Source of the DNA: Candidatus Nanopelagicales bacterium | Lineage (GTDB): Bacteria > Actinomycetota > Actinomycetes > S36-B12 > UBA5976 | Direction of reading: 5' to 3' | DNA: 8,240 nt | NCBI GenBank assembly: GCA_021742025.1 | Contig: JAIOWT010000036.1 | Location: forward strand, 1-8,240 | In this document: positions 6,059-8,240 of the stretch, one piece after another | How positions within the stretch are numbered: position 1 is the stretch's first letter | Layout of the letters: every line of letters begins with the position of its first letter | Made by a program: the position numbers and the translations under genes | Notes under the pieces: model-generated | Told to the model about the DNA's origin: nothing | Database searches by the model: none | What the model saw: only the letters and a program-made list of their open reading frames with translations

Positions 6059-6535
6059 TTATTCCATGCCTTTATCCCGGCGGCCTGTGGCGCGTTGGGT
6101 TTCGCGCTTAGCGTCTTTCTCGGCAATCGCCTGGCGCTTGTCATAATTCTTGCGACCTCTGGCGACAGCAATCTCTACTTTGGCTTTGCCGTCATTGAAA
6201 TACAGGCTCAGCGGGATCAATGTCAGCCCACTTTCCTTGAGCTTGTTTTCGATCTTGCTAATTTCTTGTCGGTTAAGCAGGAGCTTCCTGGCGCGCGTTG
6301 GCGCATGGTTAGTCCAAGAACCTTCGTTGTATTCCGGAATGTTTACCCCGCGAAGCCAGATTTCACCATTTTCAAATAGCGCATAACCATCAACCAAACT
6401 GGCTCTACCAGCGCGTAATGATTTAACTTCTGTTCCTACAAGAACCATGCCCGCTTCATAAACATCTTCGATGGTGAAGTCGTGGCGAGCTTTTCGGTTC
6501 TGGGCGATTACCTTTCGACCGCGCTCTTTAGCCAC
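6059..6535 (-). CDS. smpB: SsrA (tmRNA)-binding protein SmpB
   Basis: A 158-aa trans-translation factor that delivers tmRNA to stalled ribosomes. Family blocks run the whole length: [21 protein letters not shown] (residues 9-29, an OB-fold start), [19 protein letters not shown] (34-52), LRGVNIPEY (61-69), [13 protein letters not shown] (77-89) and, after the [23 protein letters not shown] block, a basic C-terminal tail that enters the ribosomal decoding region. Length is normal. The start is GTG (6535-6533), giving the usual [14 protein letters not shown]-terminus. Its Shine-Dalgarno is weak (GAG), but the gene begins 10 bases after the stop of the M23 peptidase, so translational coupling is plausible. 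The order ftsX, peptidase, smpB is common in Actinobacteria. No tmRNA gene follows within the window. Confidence 0.98.
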   Translation of the reverse strand: MAKERGRKVIAQNRKARHDFTIEDVYEAGMVLVGTEVKSLRAGRASLVDGYALFENGEIWLRGVNIPEYNEGSWTNHAPTRARKLLLNRQEISKIENKLKESGLTLIPLSLYFNDGKAKVEIAVARGRKNYDKRQAIAEKDAKRETQRATGRRDKGME

Positions 6536-6545
6536 TTAACTCAAC

Positions 6546-7793
6546 TCATCCCCAACAAGGCACAACGGTACGCGATGCACCAAACCAACCCATTGGATTG
6601 TACGGCACGCCATTGAGGTGAACTTCAAAGTGCAAATGTGGACCAGTTGAGAAGCCAGTTGAGCCCACATATCCAATTACATCTTGGTTTCCAACGGCTT
6701 GGCCCGGTGATACTCCAAATTGAGATTGGTGAGCGTACATGGTCACCATGCCATCGCCATGATCGATCAAAGTCATGTTTCCGTATGCGCGGCTAACTGT
6801 CGTTGACAGCACTACACCTGAAGCCGCAGCACGGATCGGGGTTCCGCTTGGCGCCCCACTATCAACACCGGTGTGACAAGACTTGTATTTGTAAACCGGG
6901 TGGATGCGCCAGCCCACACTTCCACCGGCAGCGCGGCCTGGCAACGGCCAGGACAACGGACCAGTTGCTTGCGGATCGACTGGACCTTGAGTACCAGCGG
7001 CCTTTGCCAGCGCTGCAATTCTCAATTGTTCAGCTCGAAGTTCGTCATACTGCTTTTGAACTTCAGCCTTATCGTCTTCGGCGATCTTTAATGCCGAAGC
7101 TTCTTGCTTTACAAGTTTGTCGACTTCAACTTTTGCTGCAGCTGCTTTGTCGGCGGCATTTTGTGCATCAATAAGCGCTTGAGACGCAATGTCTGCAACT
7201 CGTTGCATTTCAAGACGCACATCTTCCGCAGCTGCTGCATCAGAAACTAGTTGCTCTTTAGCTCCAAGCAAATTATCCAGACTCTTTGATGTCGATAACG
7301 AAACCGCCTTGATGTTTTGCAGTCGAACAGTTAAGTCGGATGGTGAAGTTGACTCAAGAATGATTTCCCATTGGGAAGTTGGGCCTTGCTGGTAAACCGA
7401 ACGCGCAAACTGATCTACCTTTTTTTGAAGTTGGCTAATTTCAGCTTCTTTACTCGTAACCTTCGATAGCGCTGTGGCATATGCCAACTTGGCAGATACC
7501 AACTCTCCTGCTGCAGTTCTATAAACCCCGGCTGCTTCGGCTTCCTTTGCTGTGGCTAATGTCATGGTCTCGCGAGCGGCTGGAAGTTTCGCTTGCGCGT
7601 CTTTGAGTGATTCGGCCGCTGCAACAACTGCTGCTGAGGCCTCAGTTAGTGCTTCCGATGCTTCGGCAACTTGTTTGTCGATGTCGGTATTGCCAGCAAT
7701 CGCGGGGGTGACCAGCAAAGAAAGCATCAAGGGAACGGCAAGTAGGCCTCGGGTAAACCGCGAGGAGTTATGACGCGAGAGGAAGGCGCGCAC
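6546..7793 (-). CDS. Secreted coiled-coil M23 (LytM) peptidoglycan endopeptidase, probable FtsEX-linked hydrolase
   Basis: A 415-aa exported protein. Residues 1-33 form a signal peptide: a basic start, a hydrophobic stretch LLAVPLMLSLLVTP, and probable cleavage after AIA33. Residues about 36-265 are rich in Ala, Glu, Lys and Gln with heptad-like spacing, predicting a long coiled coil as in EnvC and PcsB. The M23 domain covers about 290-402. Zinc ligands His307 and Asp311 (HTGVD) and His388 (HLH, with His386), plus His355 (YAHQ), are all present, so it looks catalytically active rather than a degenerate activator like EnvC. Cys306, next to the first ligand, and Cys413, near the C-terminus, are the only cysteines and could form a disulfide. 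The GTG start has GGAG 4 bases upstream. It lies 106 bases after ftsX and 10 before smpB. By analogy with known FtsEX partners it probably acts at the septum under FtsX control. Confidence 0.92.
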   Translation of the reverse strand: MRAFLSRHNSSRFTRGLLAVPLMLSLLVTPAIAGNTDIDKQVAEASEALTEASAAVVAAAESLKDAQAKLPAARETMTLATAKEAEAAGVYRTAAGELVSAKLAYATALSKVTSKEAEISQLQKKVDQFARSVYQQGPTSQWEIILESTSPSDLTVRLQNIKAVSLSTSKSLDNLLGAKEQLVSDAAAAEDVRLEMQRVADIASQALIDAQNAADKAAAAKVEVDKLVKQEASALKIAEDDKAEVQKQYDELRAEQLRIAALAKAAGTQGPVDPQATGPLSWPLPGRAAGGSVGWRIHPVYKYKSCHTGVDSGAPSGTPIRAAASGVVLSTTVSRAYGNMTLIDHGDGMVTMYAHQSQFGVSPGQAVGNQDVIGYVGSTGFSTGPHLHFEVHLNGVPYNPMGWFGASRTVVPCWG

Positions 7794-7825
7794 GATGCTC
7801 CGTTCAAAGGGGAAGTTCTTTAAGC

Positions 7826-7848
7826 GTAACGGAAGTGCCCAAAGTTAC
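7826..7848. repeat. Short inverted repeat in the leader of the M23 peptidase gene
   Basis: GTAAC (7826-7830) and GTTAC (7844-7848) are inverted copies separated by 13 bases, 33 bases upstream of the peptidase GTG start. With only 5-bp arms this may be chance or a small operator. Confidence 0.2.
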
Positions 7849-7854
7849 TGATGT

Positions 7855-7893
7855 GACTCGAGTCGTGTCGGATGATTTTTGACTCGAAAATCA
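7855..7893. repeat. Palindrome and repeated GACTCGA motif in the ftsX-peptidase gap
   Basis: GACTCGAGTC (7855-7864) is a perfect 10-bp palindrome. Its first seven bases, GACTCGA, recur at 7881-7887. The second copy overlaps the loop of a 7-bp AT stem, TGATTTT (7873-7879) / AAAATCA (7887-7893). The stem lies just after the ftsX stop and could be a weak terminator or part of a promoter region for the peptidase gene. The motifs are seen; the role is unknown. Confidence 0.4.
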
Positions 7894-7899
7894 ACGGAT

Positions 7900-8240
7900 T
7901 TAACCCCTGAGATAGCGCCTTAGCGTGACCGAGGCCGCTAGAACGGTGGTTCCGACGCCAACTAGGTAAAGCACTGGAACTATCGCTAAAACCTCATTCC
8001 AGGTCACAAACGGAATGAACGTAAGGTTTGGCGCCAATCGCGCATCGATCAGCCAGTATTTTGAGGCCAAAATTCCACCCGTAGCCAAAGTTGAGCCAAG
8101 GATCGCAGCTACTGCTGCCCCCAAAATGAATGGCAAGCGGATCGACATGTTGCTCGCTCCAACTGAGCGCATAATCGATGTCTCGCGTCGCCTAGCAAAA
8201 GCAGCTACTCGGACCGTATTCATAACCAGCAGTACCGTTA
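7900..8240 (-). CDS. ftsX: Cell-division ABC transporter-like protein FtsX, C-terminal part
   Basis: Only the last 112 or so codons are in the window; the reading frame continues past position 8240, so the true start lies outside. The visible part has the FtsX block TVLLVMNTVRVAAFARRRETSIMRSVGAS, the cytoplasmic coupling segment after a membrane helix. It is followed by two hydrophobic helices (roughly PFILGAAVAAILGSTLATGG and NEVLAIVPVLYLVGVGTTVLAA) and the conserved end TLRRYLRG. FtsX is the membrane subunit of FtsEX; it couples ATP hydrolysis by FtsE to activation of cell-wall hydrolases at the division site. The M23 peptidase encoded 106 bases downstream is the obvious candidate partner. 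ftsE would be expected beyond the right edge. The ATG at 8223 is an internal methionine, not the start. Confidence 0.93.
   Translation of the reverse strand, partial: TVLLVMNTVRVAAFARRRETSIMRSVGASNMSIRLPFILGAAVAAILGSTLATGGILASKYWLIDARLAPNLTFIPFVTWNEVLAIVPVLYLVGVGTTVLAASVTLRRYLRG

Noticed and set aside
6053..6379. A 108-aa open frame on the plus strand
   Set aside because: It is antisense to smpB, which is conserved through its whole length; the frame has no recognisable motif.
6803..7174. A 123-aa open frame on the plus strand
   Set aside because: It is antisense to the M23 peptidase coiled-coil and catalytic region, low in complexity, and shows no family motif.
7794..7899. A c-di-AMP (ydaO-type) riboswitch before the cell-wall hydrolase gene
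   Set aside because: Such riboswitches precede many actinobacterial wall hydrolases, but this gap is only 106 bases and I could not recognise the conserved core.

Overview
The window looks like chromosomal DNA from a moderate-GC actinobacterium. It carries an ftsX / M23 peptidase / smpB block in the actinobacterial order, a streptomycete-style single-domain ATP-binding anti-sigma-type protein, a GlnA4-type glutamine synthetase-like enzyme, and GTG starts on three of the genes. The base composition is well below that of Streptomyces or Mycobacterium, which would fit a freshwater (acI / Nanopelagicales-like) lineage. That placement is inference from gene content and composition only.

Left half (about 1-5552): an amine-degradation locus built on gamma-glutamylation. 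A PuuD-type gamma-glutamyl hydrolase (+) lies at the left edge. It meets head-on a three-gene minus-strand unit, transcribed in the order aldehyde dehydrogenase, short-chain dehydrogenase, LtaE-type threonine aldolase. A glutamine synthetase-like ligase is transcribed divergently from the aldehyde dehydrogenase across a 201-bp region rich in inverted repeats. The logic resembles the Puu pathway: ligate an amine to glutamate, oxidise the protected amine to an aldehyde and then to an acid, and release the product by hydrolysis. However, a short-chain dehydrogenase stands where Puu clusters have the flavoprotein PuuB, so the substrate is more likely an amino alcohol such as ethanolamine than a diamine. 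Ethanolamine would yield glutamate plus glycine, and glycine is a substrate or product of the threonine aldolase.

Right half (about 5566-8240, all minus strand): a housekeeping cell-division and ribosome-rescue block, transcribed leftward. It holds ftsX (3' part only), a secreted coiled-coil M23/LytM peptidase that is probably the FtsEX-controlled cell-wall hydrolase, smpB, and a small RsbW/HATPase_c_2 protein. A 10-bp stem-loop separates its end from the convergent ligase gene.

There is no gap longer than about 200 bases without a gene. I saw no tRNA, rRNA, tmRNA, CRISPR array, insertion sequence or phage gene. The most unusual content is the combination of the amino-alcohol-type gamma-glutamylation cluster with a threonine aldolase, and the repeat-rich control region between its divergent arms. 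Both rest on family knowledge and inspection, not on searches.
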